The notes beneath the pieces are model-generated. The model searched no databases. It was not told the origin of the DNA and saw nothing but the letters and a program-made list of their open reading frames with translations. This document shows, one piece after another, positions 8,812 through 18,387 of a stretch of 64,000 bases of DNA. Within the stretch, counting starts at the first letter, position 1. Each line of letters opens with the position of its first letter. The stretch comes from Niveispirillum sp. SYP-B3756 (GTDB lineage Bacteria; Pseudomonadota; Alphaproteobacteria; Azospirillales; Azospirillaceae): contig NZ_WIDQ01000006.1 of NCBI RefSeq assembly GCF_009495745.1, positions 289,824 to 353,823 on the forward strand. The letters are read 5' to 3'. Made by a program: the position numbers and the translations under genes.

Positions 8812-10890
8812 TCACTTCACCCCCAGCTCCTTGATCAACTGGTCGGCACCATAGACGTTGCGCAGAGCTTCCGTCATACCGCGCACATCCACCATCACCG
8901 TACGGTTGCGCTTGGGCTCATAGCCATAGTCGCCCGACAGGCTGTGGATATTGCCGTCGAACACCAGGCCGATCACCTCCGCCTTGCTGTTCAGCGCCGG
9001 GGAGCCGGAATTGCCGCCAATAATGTCATTGGTGGTCACGGCATCGAACGGCGTGGACATGTTGACCTTGCCCTTGGCCTGATCCCAGCGGGTCGGCAGG
9101 TCGAACGGGGCGGCACCGGTGTCGCGCTCAAACGCACCGGCGAAGGTGGTGTAGGGTTCCACCTGATGGCCGTCCAGCTCCTCCCAGCCCTGCACCTTGC
9201 CGTAGGACAGGCGCAGCGAGAAGGTAGCGTCGGGATAGACGCTGTCGCCATAGATGGCGAAGCGGGCCTTGGCGATGCGGGCCTGGGCCTGCTCCACTGG
9301 GGCTTCCACCTCATCTTCCACGGCCTTGCGGCTGGCGCGGGCGGCCGGATCGATGGCCTTCAGCAGCTTGATCAGCGGATCGTCGGACGCATCAATGGCG
9401 GCCTTGCCGCCTTCGAACAGGCGCAGACGTTCCGCCGGGTCGGACAGTTTGCTGGCCGTGATGGCGGCATTGGCCACCTGATCGGGCGACTGCTTGCCCA
9501 GCACCGCCTTGACGATGGCATCGTCCGGGCCGAACGCCTCCCGCAGCTTGGTCAGGGAGAAGGACAGCATGGCGATTTCCAGATCCTTATGGACCGGGGC
9601 CGGATTGGACAGGCGCTGCTTCAGGGCCGGCAGGCGGGCATCGCTGAATTCCCGCAGACGGTCATTATTGGCCAGCTTGCTTTCATCGGCGGCACGCAGC
9701 AGCGAACGGGCAAAGCCCGCCAGATCGCTGTCAAAGGCGCGCATCCGTTCCAGCATCACATAGCGCGGAAACAACTGGGCGTAGCGGTCCTGTGCCTTGG
9801 CGATCACCTCGAACGCATCACCCACCTCGGCCGCCAGCTTGGGATCGGCGGCGATCTTGGCCCGCAGCTCCTGTTCGGCCTTCACCTTGGCGCCGAAGAA
9901 TTCCTTGTCGGCCAGGGCCTGCTGGCGGCCATGCCAGACCTTGATGCCATTTTCGGTATGGGCCAGCGGCTCGAACGCCTCACGGCGGCGATCAGCATTC
10001 TCCCGCCCGAATTCGATCAGGCGGCCGCGACGCTCCTGCGCATAGAACAGGTAGGAGGTGGCCACCTCATCCCGCACGAATTCCAGCTCGGCGATGGTGC
10101 GCTGGCGGGAGGTGGAGCCGGGATGGCCGGAAACGAAGGTGGCTTCACCCGGCTTGGTGCCCTGCTTGGACCATTTGAAATGGTTGGGGCTCTTCAACGG
10201 CTTGCCGTCAGCGCCATAGACGCGCAGCAGCGACATGTCCAGGCAGTAGCGCGGGAAGTTGAAATTGTCCGGGTCGCCGCCAAAGGCGGCGATGCCGGCC
10301 TCCGGCGCGAAGGCCAGCCGCACATCCTGATAACGCTGATACTTATAGAGATTATAGCGGCCGCCCTGATAGAGGGTCACCACGTCGCAACGCAGCGCGG
10401 CATCGTTGCCGGCGCATTCCTTTTCGATCTGGGTCAGCGCGGCGCGGCGGGCATTGGCGAAATCCTGCCCGTTCTTGCCGGCGGTCGCCTTGTTCACCTT
10501 GTCGGTAACGTCGATGATATCGGTCAACTGGTTGACCTCGATCCCGGCGCACTTGCGCTCATCGGCGCGGTCCTTGGCCAGGAAGCCGTTGGCCTGCACG
10601 TCATCATTGGCGCTGGACAGTTCGGCCACGCAGTCGGCGACGCAGTGGTGATTGGTCATCACCAGCCCTTCGCCGGACACGAAGCTGCCGGAGCAGCCGC
10701 CGGCCAGACGCACCGAGGAAAGCTGCACCTTCTTCAGCCAGGCCGGGTCCGGCGTGAAGCCGGTGGCCTTGGCGATTGCCGCTGTCGGCACATTGTCCAG
10801 CGTCCACATGCCTTCATCGGCATGGGCGACACCCACCATCAAGGCGATCGTCGCGGCGGTCGTTGCCGCGAGGCGCATCGGCTTCACCAT
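8812..10890 (-). CDS. S46 family dipeptidyl-peptidase (DPP7/DPP11 type)
   Basis: Secreted serine exopeptidase that removes dipeptides from oligopeptides, 692 residues. Signal peptide MVKPMRLAATTAATIALMVG ends near AHA-DEG. The chymotrypsin-like fold is shown by GGCSGSFVS, the catalytic-His motif TNHHCV, and the C-terminal nucleophile motif GGNSGSPALN followed by GLVFDGN, all typical of S46. An alpha-helical insertion lies between. Length matches the family (about 680-720). Start 10890 has AGGA nine bases upstream; the longer open frame has no better site. S46 enzymes act in the periplasm of Gram-negative bacteria. With the nearby TonB receptor and tricorn-like protease this fits peptide scavenging, although it is a separate unit. 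Whether it prefers acidic or hydrophobic P1 residues was not resolved. Confidence 0.92.
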   Translation of the reverse strand: MVKPMRLAATTAATIALMVGVAHADEGMWTLDNVPTAAIAKATGFTPDPAWLKKVQLSSVRLAGGCSGSFVSGEGLVMTNHHCVADCVAELSSANDDVQANGFLAKDRADERKCAGIEVNQLTDIIDVTDKVNKATAGKNGQDFANARRAALTQIEKECAGNDAALRCDVVTLYQGGRYNLYKYQRYQDVRLAFAPEAGIAAFGGDPDNFNFPRYCLDMSLLRVYGADGKPLKSPNHFKWSKQGTKPGEATFVSGHPGSTSRQRTIAELEFVRDEVATSYLFYAQERRGRLIEFGRENADRRREAFEPLAHTENGIKVWHGRQQALADKEFFGAKVKAEQELRAKIAADPKLAAEVGDAFEVIAKAQDRYAQLFPRYVMLERMRAFDSDLAGFARSLLRAADESKLANNDRLREFSDARLPALKQRLSNPAPVHKDLEIAMLSFSLTKLREAFGPDDAIVKAVLGKQSPDQVANAAITASKLSDPAERLRLFEGGKAAIDASDDPLIKLLKAIDPAARASRKAVEDEVEAPVEQAQARIAKARFAIYGDSVYPDATFSLRLSYGKVQGWEELDGHQVEPYTTFAGAFERDTGAAPFDLPTRWDQAKGKVNMSTPFDAVTTNDIIGGNSGSPALNSKAEVIGLVFDGNIHSLSGDYGYEPKRNRTVMVDVRGMTEALRNVYGADQLIKELGVK

Positions 10891-11016
10891 GGATTTGGTT
10901 CCTGTTCTTTTTCGCGTTGGATTGCATTGCCCGCGCCCGTGCCGGCGCGTGACGGGCGCAACCATGCGCCCGCCTGTTGCGGCGGTCAACCGGCTGTGCC
11001 AAATGGCCCTATCGGG

Positions 11017-11676
11017 TTAACTATTCGCGGCCCGACGGCGCATGAAATCATCCAGGGCGTCGGTCATCTCGGCGATCAGCTTGGCCCCCATCGGGTCGCC
11101 ATTGGCATGGTCCCACACCGCGCCCAGCTTGGGATGATTTTCAAACACATCCATCACCCCGAAGGCCGGCAGGAATTTCTGCAGGAAGAAGCAGGCGGGC
11201 ACGACGGCGCAATCGGCCAGGGTGAAGGCATCGCCCATGCACCAGGGGGCGGCTTCGATAAAGGTTTCCAACCCATCCAGCCCGCGCCGCAGCTCCGCCC
11301 GCTTTTCCGCCACCAGCGCGGCATCGCGGTTGATCGGGTTCATCTGGCCCAGCAGGCCCAGCAAGGCCGGTAGTACATAAAGATCAATGGCGCGGCTGAT
11401 GATACGGGCGCGGGCACGCGCCACATCATTGCCGGGCAGAATCTTCTTTTCCGGGAACCGTTCGTCCAGGAATTCACAGATGACTTCGGACTCGATGATA
11501 CTGGCATCGCCGGCATCCAGGGCCGGCATCTTGCCATAGGGATTGATGGCCAGATATTCGGGCGATTTCAACCCCACGCCGGGTGGCGGTACCAGGGGAA
11601 TGTCCAATCCCTTGAAGCGGATGGCCAGGACCACCCGGGTCACATAGGGGCTGAGCAACGCGCCATAGAGCTTCAT
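11017..11676 (-). CDS. Glutathione S-transferase family protein
   Basis: Cytoplasmic GST-fold protein of 219 residues. The N-terminal thioredoxin-like domain begins MKLYGALLSPYVTRVVLAI and holds the conserved cis-Pro region (GKMPALD) and the glutathione gamma-glutamyl contact ESEVICEFLDE. The all-helical C-terminal domain follows, with TLADCAVVP, the usual N-capping-box motif. The second ATG was used because GGAG precedes it at about ten bases. The neighbours are a peptidase and a divergent transglutaminase-like gene and give no substrate clue. Family membership is secure; the reaction is not. Confidence 0.88.
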   Translation of the reverse strand: MKLYGALLSPYVTRVVLAIRFKGLDIPLVPPPGVGLKSPEYLAINPYGKMPALDAGDASIIESEVICEFLDERFPEKKILPGNDVARARARIISRAIDLYVLPALLGLLGQMNPINRDAALVAEKRAELRRGLDGLETFIEAAPWCMGDAFTLADCAVVPACFFLQKFLPAFGVMDVFENHPKLGAVWDHANGDPMGAKLIAEMTDALDDFMRRRAANS

Positions 11677-11879
11677 CACACCACATCTCCGGGCAAGGCC
11701 CGGCGGGTCGCCGGGCGGCCGAATTGCATTTCCTGCCGCCTACATAGCGCGGTCCTGTCCCCGACGGTAGCGCCCAACTGCGTCCCTGCCAATGTTGCAT
11801 CCGCGTCATCGGCGGTTTGGGAACCTGATTGGCGCCCCGGCTGTTATCATAAGCGGGGAAAAGCCAGGGGCAGGGGGAT

Positions 11880-12794
11880 ATGGGCATTCTTACCGTCACG
11901 CACAAAACCACCTATGATTATGCCAATCCGGTGGTACTGGGACCGCACCGCATGATGTTCCGTCCCCGCGACAGCCATGATCTGCGGCTGCTGGAAACCG
12001 GGCTGGTGATGGAACCAGCCCCCAGCGATCTGCGCTGGATGCATGATGTGTTCGGCAACTCGGTGGCGCTGGCCCGGTTCGATGGCATCAGCGCCAGCCG
12101 GCTGACCATCGAAAGCCGGATCGTGCTGGAACAGTTCCCGGCCGGCCCGGGTGATTTTGCCCTGGAAGATCATGCCCGCCATTACCCGTTCAGCTATGAC
12201 GCGGCCGAGGTGCCGGATCTGGGCCGCACCATGGAGCGCCATTATCCGGACCCCGACCATAAGGTGGATGAATGGGCCCGCCAATTCGTGCGGGCGGAGC
12301 CGGGCAGCGACGGGCTGGTGGACACCCTGCCCATGCTGCGGGCTATGACGGCCGCTATTCGCGGCGGTTTCACCTATCAGTCGCGCGACGCGGAAGGCAC
12401 GCAAAGCCCGGTTGAGACGCTGGAGCGTGGCAGCGGTTCCTGCCGGGATTTCGCCCTGCTGATGATGGAGGCGGCGCGCAGCCTGGGTTTCGCCGCCCGC
12501 TTTGTCAGCGGCTATCTCTATGATCCCGTCGCCGATGGGGCTGGGGATGTGGCCGTTGGGGCCGGGGCCACCCATGCCTGGATGCAGGTCTATCTGCCCG
12601 GTGCCGGCTGGGTGGAGTTCGACCCCACAAATGGCATTGCCGGCGGACGCAACCTGATCCGGGTGGCAGTGACACGGGACGCCAGCCAAGCGGTACCGCT
12701 GGCCGGGCAATGGACGGGGGCACCCGCCGACTATCGGGGTATGACGGTCTCGGTCAACGTGACGGCGGGGCGGTCGGCCGATGCCGGTGGCTGA
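11880..12794 (+). CDS. Transglutaminase-like cysteine protease family protein
   Basis: Cytosolic transglutaminase-like protein of 304 residues. The N-terminal beta-rich region (about 1-90) is the domain usual in bacterial homologues. The papain-like core carries the triad: Cys188 in GSGSCRDFA, His232 in ATHAWMQV and Asp248 in VEFDPTNG. No signal peptide is visible. Such proteins are usually peptidases or amidases rather than true cross-linkers. Start 11880 is preceded by a purine-rich CAGGGGCAGGGGG stretch. It is divergent from the GST gene and is followed 74 bp later by a HupE-like gene on the same strand. Confidence 0.9.
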   Translation: MGILTVTHKTTYDYANPVVLGPHRMMFRPRDSHDLRLLETGLVMEPAPSDLRWMHDVFGNSVALARFDGISASRLTIESRIVLEQFPAGPGDFALEDHARHYPFSYDAAEVPDLGRTMERHYPDPDHKVDEWARQFVRAEPGSDGLVDTLPMLRAMTAAIRGGFTYQSRDAEGTQSPVETLERGSGSCRDFALLMMEAARSLGFAARFVSGYLYDPVADGAGDVAVGAGATHAWMQVYLPGAGWVEFDPTNGIAGGRNLIRVAVTRDASQAVPLAGQWTGAPADYRGMTVSVNVTAGRSADAGG

Positions 12795-12868
12795 CAGCAG
12801 CCTTGACCTCGCCTTGTCCGGCGGGCGATCAAGGGAACCATTCCCACCGTCACGCGGAGTTCTTCCTG

Positions 12869-13468
12869 ATGCGATGCGGCACCGGTGCTGTTTCCCGCCG
12901 CCTGATCATTTCCGCCCTGACGCTGGCTGTGCTGGCGGGCGATGCGGCCGCCGCCACAGCGTTGCCGCCCAGCTTTTCCGCCGGTCTGGCGGGGCCGGTG
13001 CTGACCTATCTGCACCTGCTGGGCCTGTTGGGGCTGGGCTTGTGGCTGGATATGCAGGGCAAAGGCAGCCCCGGGATCGGTGCCGCCCTGGCCCTGGTGG
13101 CGGGACTGCTGTTCGGCGTGCTGACGCGCTCGGGCATTCATATCCCCTATGCCGCCTATGCGCTGGAGGGCTCGCTGGTGCTGTTTGGCGGGCTGCTGGC
13201 CTTCACTGTTTCGCTGCCCAGGGTGCTGGGGCTGGTGCTGGCCGCCATTGCCGGGGCCCTGCATGGCATCGCGCTGTCGCAATGGGAGGGCGCGTCCAGC
13301 AGCCAATGGCTGTTCTGGCCGGGACTGGTGGCCGGCTGCCTGCTGGCGCTGAGTGCCGGAGTCGGCCTGTCAGCGACGCTTTATCAGTTCGGCGGCGCGC
13401 TGGCTTCCCGTTTGGCGGGTGCGGCCATCGCACTGGTTGGCATTCTGTTGCTGCTCAACGTCATGTGA
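12869..13468 (+). CDS. HupE/UreJ-like integral membrane protein, degenerate motif
   Basis: Small hydrophobic protein of 199 residues with a signal-like N-terminus and about six predicted membrane helices. Its pattern follows HupE/UreJ, the family linked to nickel or cobalt handling: a helix ending GLWLD, an LHG motif near residue 130, and a final small-residue-rich helix (RLAGAAIALVGILLLL). The HPxTGxDH histidine motif typical of HupE appears eroded, with only YLHLL at that place. Nickel transport is therefore doubtful. ATG 12869 has GGAG nine bases upstream. No hydrogenase or urease gene is in the window. Confidence 0.6.
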   Translation: MRCGTGAVSRRLIISALTLAVLAGDAAAATALPPSFSAGLAGPVLTYLHLLGLLGLGLWLDMQGKGSPGIGAALALVAGLLFGVLTRSGIHIPYAAYALEGSLVLFGGLLAFTVSLPRVLGLVLAAIAGALHGIALSQWEGASSSQWLFWPGLVAGCLLALSAGVGLSATLYQFGGALASRLAGAAIALVGILLLLNVM

Positions 13469-13610
13469 TGGTCGCGGTGCGGCGATATTTTCGCCACAGC
13501 CCGGTGAAATCCTTTGCTCACTTCTTCAATGCACCGCTTTCTGCCGGTTGTTGCGCAGGCGTTCCGGTTGCGCCGGTGGCTGGCGGGGCGCACCATGGGG
13601 CAATTGAACC

Positions 13611-14753
13611 ATGAGCGATCGGATGCACCGCGCCATGCAGTTCCGCGCCGGACCCGCAGACACTTTTCCTGACCCGATGCACGCCGCTGCGCCGTCAAGA
13701 AGACGGCTGCTGGCGCTGGGGGGGGGCCTTCTGGGGCTGGGTCTGGTGCCAGGGGCACTGGCCCAGCAGCCCGGCGATCAGGTGCGTTTCTTCCAGATCG
13801 GCACGGCGACCACCGGTGGCACTTATTTCCTGATCGGCGGGCTGCTGGCCAATGCGGTGTCCAACCCACCGGGCACGCGCCCCTGTGACCGGGGCGGCAG
13901 TTGTGGTGTGCCAGGCCTGATCGTGGTGGCGCAATCCACCTCGGGTGCTGTGGAGAATGTCAATCTGCTGCGGCAGCGCCGGCTGGAATCGGCCCTGGTC
14001 CAGGCCGACATTGCCCATGCGGCGATTGAGGGCAAGGCACCGTTTGAGAAGGGGGCCTATGCCGACCTGCGCGCCATCGCCAATCTCTACACTGAAACCA
14101 TTCATCTGGTGGTGCGCGCCGACAGTGGCCTGAAAAGACCGAGTGATTTGAAGGGCAAGCGGGTGGCGCTGGGAGAACAGGGTTCCGGCACGCTGGTGAC
14201 GTCACGCGCCATCCTGGCCAGCTATGGCCTGTCGGAAAAAGCGATCGCCCCGCTGTATCTCAGCCCGGCGGCGGCCGGGGATCGGTTGGTGGCGGGCGAA
14301 CTGGACGCCTTTGTCATTGTTGGCGGCTATCCGCTGCCGGCGGTGGCGGAGTTGGCGCGTCGCGTGCCGATCAACCTGTTGCCCTTCGATGATGCCAAGG
14401 GGGAAAAGTTGAAGAAGCGGCTGCCCTTCTTCACCGAAAGCCTGATCGACGCTGGCACCTATGAGAATGTGCCAGCCACCAGCAGCCTGGGGGTGGGGGC
14501 ACAATGGCTGGTGCGCGGGGATATCAAGCCACAGCTGGTGCATGACATTACGGCCGCCCTCTGGAACGACCAGACCCGCCTGCTGCTGGATGCTGGCCAT
14601 CCGCGCGGCAAATCCATCCAGTTGCGCACCGCCCTCGATGGGCTGGCTGTGCCACTGCATCCGGGGGCGGAGCAATATTACCGGGAGGTTGGGTTGACGG
14701 CGGAAACGGCGGCAGCCCCACAACCCGGTGAGGCGACCAAGGGGCCGCATTGA
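13611..14753 (+). CDS. TAXI family TRAP transporter solute-binding protein
   Basis: Periplasmic solute receptor of the TAXI type, 380 residues from this start. A twin-arginine-like leader (SRRRLLALGGGLLGLG) starts near residue 29. The mature part has the TAXI hallmarks: FFQIGTATTGGTYFLIGGLLAN, a ligand-binding region STSGAVENVNLLRQ, and GKRVALGEQGSGT. A small Cys-containing insertion (TRPCDRGGSCGVPG) lies before the second strand. The start is uncertain: ATGs at 13611, 13632 and 13677 are possible and none has a strong ribosome site. No TRAP membrane (4TM/12TM) subunit gene is adjacent, so the receptor is an orphan here. Confidence 0.85.
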   Translation: MSDRMHRAMQFRAGPADTFPDPMHAAAPSRRRLLALGGGLLGLGLVPGALAQQPGDQVRFFQIGTATTGGTYFLIGGLLANAVSNPPGTRPCDRGGSCGVPGLIVVAQSTSGAVENVNLLRQRRLESALVQADIAHAAIEGKAPFEKGAYADLRAIANLYTETIHLVVRADSGLKRPSDLKGKRVALGEQGSGTLVTSRAILASYGLSEKAIAPLYLSPAAAGDRLVAGELDAFVIVGGYPLPAVAELARRVPINLLPFDDAKGEKLKKRLPFFTESLIDAGTYENVPATSSLGVGAQWLVRGDIKPQLVHDITAALWNDQTRLLLDAGHPRGKSIQLRTALDGLAVPLHPGAEQYYREVGLTAETAAAPQPGEATKGPH

Positions 14754-14855
14754 GCACCCCACCCAGGGGGCTGTGATATTTTAGGGCAATTGGCCCTCGT
14801 GCCCGGCGCGGTGGCGGCCTATACTGGCCGCAACCTTGCTGATGGCTGACCGTAC

Positions 14856-15320
14856 ATGAAGAAAATCATCATCCTTGTTTTGGCCCTGCTGGTGCTGATT
14901 GGCGCCGGTGCCGGTGCCTATTTCATGTTCCTGGCCAAACCGGCCGACGCTGAACATGCGGAAGCCAAGGAACCGGTGAAGAAGGTCCGCACCGGCCCGC
15001 CCTCCTATGCCACCATCGGCCCGATGATCGTGCCGGTAATGGGGCAGACCAAGGCGACGCAGAACATCATCATCACGGTCAGCCTGGAAGTGGATGATGA
15101 TACGGTCCGCGATGAGGTGAGGGCGAAGGGCCCTCGCCTGATCGATGCCTATGTGCAGGCCCTTTATGGTTCCCTGGATAAGGGGCAGGTGATCGATGGC
15201 CAGATCCTGAATATCCCCGCCATCAAGGATGAATTGAAACAGGTGACGGACAAGGTGGTGGGGCCGGATATTGTGCGCGATGTGCTGATCCAGTCGGTCA
15301 GCCAGCGCCCGGCCTATTGA
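14856..15320 (+). CDS. fliL: FliL-like flagellar basal-body-associated protein
   Basis: Single-pass inner-membrane protein of 154 residues. A short cytoplasmic start (MKK) leads to one membrane helix (IIILVLALLVLIGAGAGAYF), a charged linker (residues 30-50), then a periplasmic domain of the FliL type with conserved hydrophobic strands (IIITVSLEVDD) and a C-terminal helix (DIVRDVLIQSVSQR). FliL surrounds the flagellar stator and affects torque. No other flagellar gene is nearby, so this may be a stand-alone copy or a FliL-like protein with another role. Confidence 0.75.
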   Translation: MKKIIILVLALLVLIGAGAGAYFMFLAKPADAEHAEAKEPVKKVRTGPPSYATIGPMIVPVMGQTKATQNIIITVSLEVDDDTVRDEVRAKGPRLIDAYVQALYGSLDKGQVIDGQILNIPAIKDELKQVTDKVVGPDIVRDVLIQSVSQRPAY

Positions 15321-15478
15321 TCAAGGGTGAGAAACATATCGGATTGCATCATATCAAATCGATAGCATCGGATTGATGTCGTTTCCTGTGCATGTCATGC
15401 TGAGCCCTGCCAGAGTGCCGCCGGCCGTCCGGCCCGTTCGCTTCAGAAGCGGCACCGTTCATAGGGTAAGGAAACGAC

Positions 15479-17605
15479 ATGATCATGCACGTGCTCTATT
15501 TCGTGCTGGCCTGCGGCGTGCTTGCCATTCTTTACGGGGTGGCGACGGCGCGTTCGGTTTTGGCGGCCAGCCCCGGCAATGCCCGGATGCAGGAAATCGC
15601 GCAGGCGATCCAGATCGGCGCCGGGGCTTATCTCAACCGCCAATATACGACCATCGCCCTGGTGGGCGTGGTGATCGCCATCCTGGTGGGGGCACTGCTG
15701 GGGCTGCATGTCGCCGTTGGCTTTGTGCTGGGGGCGGTTTTGTCGGCGGCGGCCGGCTATATCGGCATGAATATTTCTGTCCGCGCCAATGTGCGTACGG
15801 CGGAGGCGGCGCGCCAGGGTTTGGCCCAAGGGTTGTCGCTGGCTTTCCGCGCTGGGGCGGTGACGGGGATGCTGGTGGCCGGCCTCGCCCTGCTGGGGGT
15901 GGCCGGCTATTTTCTGGTGCTGACCAGCATGGGCTTCACTGGCCGACCGCTGGTGGATGCGCTGGTCGCACTGGGCTTCGGCGCCTCCCTCATTTCCATC
16001 TTCGCCCGGTTGGGCGGTGGCATCTTCACCAAGGGCGCCGATGTCGGCGCCGATCTGGTGGGCAAGGTGGAAGCCGGCATTCCGGAGGATGATCCCCGCA
16101 ACCCCGCCGTCATTGCCGATAATGTCGGCGATAATGTCGGCGATTGCGCCGGTATGGCGGCCGACCTGTTTGAAACCTATGCCGTGACCGTGGTGGCAAC
16201 CATGGTGCTGGCCGGCATCTTCTTTGCCGGCCAGGGGGTTTATCTCGACGCGATGCTGATCTATCCGCTGGCCATCGGCGGGGCCTGTATCATCACCTCC
16301 ATCATCGGCACCTTCTTTGTGCGGCTGGGCAGTTCCGGCAATATCATGGGGGCGCTTTACAAGGGTCTCATCGCCTGCGGGGTGTTGTCGCTGGGGGCGA
16401 TTGCCGCTGTCACAGCCTGGGTGCTGCCGGAAGGGTTCGCTACTCCGCTGGCCACCGGGGCCGGCGTCCGCTTCACGGGGATGGACCTTTATTACTGCGC
16501 CGTCATCGGGCAATTGGTGACGGCGCTGATTGTCTGGATCACCGAATATTACACCGGTACCGGCTATCGCCCGGTGAGGTCAGTGGCGCAGAGCAGCACC
16601 ACCGGCCATGGCACCAATGTCATCCAGGGCTTGGCCATTTCCATGGAATCCACAGCCCTGCCAGCGCTGGTGATCTGTGCTGCCATTATTGGCTGTTATC
16701 TGCTGGCGGGCCTGTTCGGCATTGCCATTGCGGTCACCAGTATGCTGGCGGTGGCGGGTATGGTGGTGGCACTGGATGCCTACGGCCCCGTCACCGACAA
16801 TGGCGGCGGCATCGCCGAAATGGCCGATCTACCCAAGGAGGTGCGCGTCACCACCGACGCGCTGGATGCCGTGGGCAATACCACCAAGGCCGTGACCAAG
16901 GGCTATGCCATCGGCTCAGCCGGTCTGGGCGCGCTGGTGCTGTTCGCCGCCTATCATGAGGATCTGAAATATTTCATGGCCGATCCCACGGCCTATCCCT
17001 ATTTCGCCGGGGTGGAGATCGATTTCAGCCTTTCCAACCCCTATGTCGTGGTCGGGCTGATTCTGGGTGGGTTGCTGCCCTATCTGTTCGGGGCTATGGG
17101 CATGACGGCGGTGGGCCGTGCCGCCGGCTCGGTGGTGGAGGAGGTACGGCGCCAGTTCCGGGAGAATCCTGGCATCATGGCTGGCACCTCAAAACCCGAT
17201 TATGGCCGTGCCGTTGATATGCTGACCCGCTCCGCCATCCGGGAAATGATCGTGCCCTCCCTGTTGCCGGTGCTGGCACCTTTGGTGCTTTACGCCCTGG
17301 TGGGGGCGATTGCTGGCAAGGGGGCGGCCTTTTCCGCGGTTGGCGCCATGTTGCTGGGTGTCATTGTTACCGGCCTGTTTGTCGCCATCTCCATGACCTC
17401 AGGAGGCGGGGCCTGGGACAATGCCAAGAAATATATTGAGGAAGGCCACCATGGCGGCAAAGGCTCTGACGCCCACAAGGCGGCGGTGACCGGCGATACG
17501 GTGGGCGATCCCTATAAGGACACGGCTGGCCCAGCCGTTAACCCGATGATCAAGATCACCAATATCGTCGCTCTGCTGCTGCTGGCCATTCTGGCGCATC
17601 AATAG
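15479..17605 (+). CDS. hppA: K+-independent proton-translocating membrane pyrophosphatase
   Basis: Integral membrane enzyme that couples hydrolysis of pyrophosphate to proton export; 708 residues with about 15-16 membrane helices. The catalytic signatures are present: [11 protein letters not shown], the acidic [19 protein letters not shown] loop, and the C-terminal DNAKKYIE and [15 protein letters not shown] motifs. The stretch [10 protein letters not shown] has Lys where K+-dependent enzymes have Ala, which marks the K+-independent H+-pumping class known from Rhodospirillum and plants. AAGGAAAC precedes the ATG at 15479. A strong hairpin terminator follows. The gene is monocistronic and convergent with bamE. 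Confidence 0.96.
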   Translation: MIMHVLYFVLACGVLAILYGVATARSVLAASPGNARMQEIAQAIQIGAGAYLNRQYTTIALVGVVIAILVGALLGLHVAVGFVLGAVLSAAAGYIGMNISVRANVRTAEAARQGLAQGLSLAFRAGAVTGMLVAGLALLGVAGYFLVLTSMGFTGRPLVDALVALGFGASLISIFARLGGGIFTKGADVGADLVGKVEAGIPEDDPRNPAVIADNVGDNVGDCAGMAADLFETYAVTVVATMVLAGIFFAGQGVYLDAMLIYPLAIGGACIITSIIGTFFVRLGSSGNIMGALYKGLIACGVLSLGAIAAVTAWVLPEGFATPLATGAGVRFTGMDLYYCAVIGQLVTALIVWITEYYTGTGYRPVRSVAQSSTTGHGTNVIQGLAISMESTALPALVICAAIIGCYLLAGLFGIAIAVTSMLAVAGMVVALDAYGPVTDNGGGIAEMADLPKEVRVTTDALDAVGNTTKAVTKGYAIGSAGLGALVLFAAYHEDLKYFMADPTAYPYFAGVEIDFSLSNPYVVVGLILGGLLPYLFGAMGMTAVGRAAGSVVEEVRRQFRENPGIMAGTSKPDYGRAVDMLTRSAIREMIVPSLLPVLAPLVLYALVGAIAGKGAAFSAVGAMLLGVIVTGLFVAISMTSGGGAWDNAKKYIEEGHHGGKGSDAHKAAVTGDTVGDPYKDTAGPAVNPMIKITNIVALLLLAILAHQ

Positions 17606-17622
17606 GCAATGCGGCCAAAAAC

Positions 17623-17656
17623 AAAACAGGCGGCCCCGCCAAGGGCCGCCTGTTTT
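17623..17656. terminator. Bidirectional terminator between hppA and bamE
   Basis: A perfect 14-bp inverted repeat AAAACAGGCGGCCC / GGGCCGCCTGTTTT with a six-base loop lies between two convergent genes. Each strand reads out through TTTT at the base of the stem, so it can serve both genes. Confidence 0.9.
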
Positions 17657-17682
17657 CGGTTCGGCGCATGAGGCGCGCGAAC

Positions 17683-18150
17683 TTACTTCTTCTTCTTGCC
17701 GTCATCCTTCTTCTTGCGCGACGGCTTGGACAGGTTGCTCAGCATCTGTTCGAAGAAGCCCATATCATGGCCTTCGGTCGGGGTGACGCGGGCAACCGGC
17801 GCCACATAGGCGGCCTCGCTGCCATCAATCTCCTTGATTTCCTGCACCGTGCCCTGATCGTCAAAGCGGATGCGCACGATGCGCTGGGCCGTCACCTCCG
17901 GATCGAAGAAGGCCTCCTGCGCGGTGTGGCGGCCGATATAATACCAGGTCGATCCATCCACCGTGCCGGTGGAGGTGGGCGAGCCCAGCACATATTGCAC
18001 CTGATCGCGGGTGGTGGTGCCCTGCTGAATCTGGGCCAGGCGGCTATCTTCGACAAGATTGCCCCTGACCGCAGTGATCGGGCTGCACCCTGCCAGGGCC
18101 AGGCCGGCAAGGCCGGCGGTCAACAGCAGCGAAGCGTGGGTCTTGCGCAT
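17683..18150 (-). CDS. bamE: Outer membrane protein assembly factor BamE (OmlA/SmpA) lipoprotein
   Basis: Small lipoprotein subunit of the beta-barrel assembly machine, 155 residues. The lipoprotein signal MRKTHASLLLTAGLAGLALA ends at the lipobox LAGC. The SmpA/OmlA core follows, with the motif GTTTRDQVQYVLGSPTS and a second beta part WYYIGRHTAQ. The C-terminal tail is lysine-rich and low in complexity (RKKKDDGKKKK), as seen in alphaproteobacterial homologues. ATG 18150 begins the signal peptide; the longer open frame does not. The next gene, divergent, is a cytochrome-bc1 chaperone homologue, a conserved arrangement in this class. Confidence 0.92.
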   Translation of the reverse strand: MRKTHASLLLTAGLAGLALAGCSPITAVRGNLVEDSRLAQIQQGTTTRDQVQYVLGSPTSTGTVDGSTWYYIGRHTAQEAFFDPEVTAQRIVRIRFDDQGTVQEIKEIDGSEAAYVAPVARVTPTEGHDMGFFEQMLSNLSKPSRKKKDDGKKKK

Positions 18151-18387
18151 GAACGGAGCATCTCTTGTCAAAATCATCATCAGGAACCGGTGTCCCGGCT
18201 GCCTATGCACGAACCAGAGGGTAAGACACAAGCGGTCGCACCATGGGCCATGCTTGACGCCGGGGGCACCGCCCCCTATCTGGCCGGTGACATTGGCACC
18301 GGCTTTGGCGCAATGTCAATCACTGCCCCTGCCATATTGTGGCGGTGGCCATTCCGTTGCCCTCAATCGCCACTTTGGAAGCCTTCC

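Noticed and set aside
8944..11373. 809-codon plus-strand open frame across the S46 peptidase gene
   Set aside because: Antisense artefact of GC-rich codon usage; no recognisable domain, and it also runs into the GST gene.
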